Assembly (NCBI GenBank): GCA_011525875.1
Contig: WYBN01000003.1
Span: forward strand, 1-64,000
Source: Melioribacteraceae bacterium
Lineage (GTDB): Bacteria > Bacteroidota > Ignavibacteria > Ignavibacteriales > Melioribacteraceae
Reading direction: 5' to 3'
DNA length: 64,000 bases
Numbering within the stretch: the first letter of the stretch is position 1; every line of letters starts with the position of its first letter. Under the pieces are notes generated by a model. That model was given only the letters and a program-made list of their open reading frames with translations. It was not told the origin of the DNA and made no database searches. The position numbers were made by a program, and so were the translations under genes. Below, piece after piece: positions 63,546 through 64,000 of the stretch.

Positions 63546-64000
63546 ATGGGCGAAAGCGCCGTTATAAAAAAAAATTCCTTCTATTATTTTATTTCCTCGG
63601 CTTCAAGACTCGTTGCGAATTCTTTAATTTTTATAATTATCGGCCGAATTTACGGTCCCGAAAGTTTTGGTAGTTTTACAACTGCACACACATTCTCTGC
63701 AATTTTTCTTTTATTCGCCGACTTTGGGTTTGATATTCTTATAACCACCGAAATTGCCCGCAACAAAAATAATTTTTCCGAGATTATAAGGAAGTATTTC
63801 CCCATAAAATTGTTCTTTACTTCACTTTCTTTTATGCTTTTTTTGATTGTTACTTTTTTTGTCCCAGTCTCAGATGAGTCAAAAATATTTATGTTCATTT
63901 TTGCTTTTCACCTAGTATTTACTACACTTCTTAATATGGTTTACTCATCCTTCCGAGGTTTAGAGCAATTTAAGTATGAAGCTGTTATCTCCTCCGTCAC
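63546..64000 (+). CDS. Wzx-like oligosaccharide flippase (partial, runs off the window)
   Basis: Only the first ~151 codons are in the window. The frame from the ATG at 63546 begins MGESAVIKKNSFYYFISSAS, then RLVANSLIFIIIGRIYGPES and FGSFTTAHTFSAIFLLFADF, which is the start of a MATE-like polysaccharide flippase: helix 1, the GR.yGpe.fG turn and helix 2. The further stretch LFFTSLSFMLFLIVTFFVP and FMFIFAFHLVFTTLLNMVYS gives more helices. It follows the Wzz-like gene after six bases. It would move lipid-linked repeat units to the periplasmic side. Confidence 0.85.
   Translation, partial: MGESAVIKKNSFYYFISSASRLVANSLIFIIIGRIYGPESFGSFTTAHTFSAIFLLFADFGFDILITTEIARNKNNFSEIIRKYFPIKLFFTSLSFMLFLIVTFFVPVSDESKIFMFIFAFHLVFTTLLNMVYSSFRGLEQFKYEAVISSV

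Overview
The window reads like chromosome from a Gram-negative member of the Bacteroidota/Chlorobi assemblage, most likely the Ignavibacteria side. This is inference from gene content and signals. It has TonB-dependent receptors with a carboxypeptidase-regulatory-like N-terminal domain, an OmpA porin and KdsC, so it has an LPS outer membrane. Its dcw cluster uses meso-diaminopimelate, as judged from the DNPR motif of MurE. Several promoters fit the Bacteroidetes-type pattern TTG-N19/20-TAnnTTTG. Unlike true Bacteroidetes, many genes also have clear Shine-Dalgarno (SD) sequences, for example rpsA, dnaX and pyrC. Nearly everything is chromosomal housekeeping on an AT-rich background.

Layout. 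1-640: 3' end of an rRNA operon (23S end, 5S, terminator). 640-2140: a small decayed islet with an orphan ORF, a broken hicB next to hicA, palindromes and a second copy of the 5S 3' end. 2144-6744 (minus): dnaX, the free-methionine-sulfoxide reductase and lon. 6886-16400 (plus): suhB, cmk, rpsA, then mtaB, truA, an SDR, small envelope genes and a crotonase. 16419-24492: a YibQ-like protein, then on the minus strand a nucleotide phosphodiesterase and two tandem TonB-dependent receptors. 24792-28260: kdsC converging on the pyrR-pyrB-pyrC operon, whose leader carries a PyrR-type attenuator. 28283-29704: OmpA and tRNA-Pro. 29901-40776: an FN3 lipoprotein, a DUF4783-like protein, a very large NtrY-like kinase, an AddA-like helicase-nuclease, a cell-wall amidase and an IMPDH/GMPR-family protein. 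40780-41879 (minus): two paralogous small membrane proteins. 42110-43231: HU, a TPR protein, a 31-residue bS22/mS38-like ribosomal protein and tRNA-Thr. 43321-43432 (minus): a candidate structured small RNA ending in a strong terminator. 43584-59512: the dcw cluster mraZ-rsmH-ftsL-ftsI-murE-murF-mraY-murD-ftsW-murG-murC-ftsQ-ftsA-ftsZ, closed by a terminator. 59693-64000: an outer-membrane protein and the start of a capsule/exopolysaccharide export locus (Wza-like, Wzz-like, Wzx-like).

How it fits together. The dcw genes overlap or nearly touch, start from a promoter overlapped by MraZ boxes, and carry lipid II synthesis and septation as one unit; murB, ddl and ftsB are not in it. The pyr operon is probably switched by uridine nucleotides through PyrR binding to its own leader.

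I found no CRISPR array, prophage, insertion sequence or obvious new defence system. The most interesting non-routine signals are the candidate small RNA upstream of mraZ, the PyrR attenuator, the 5S-bounded decayed islet, and the 31-residue ribosomal protein that is easy to miss.
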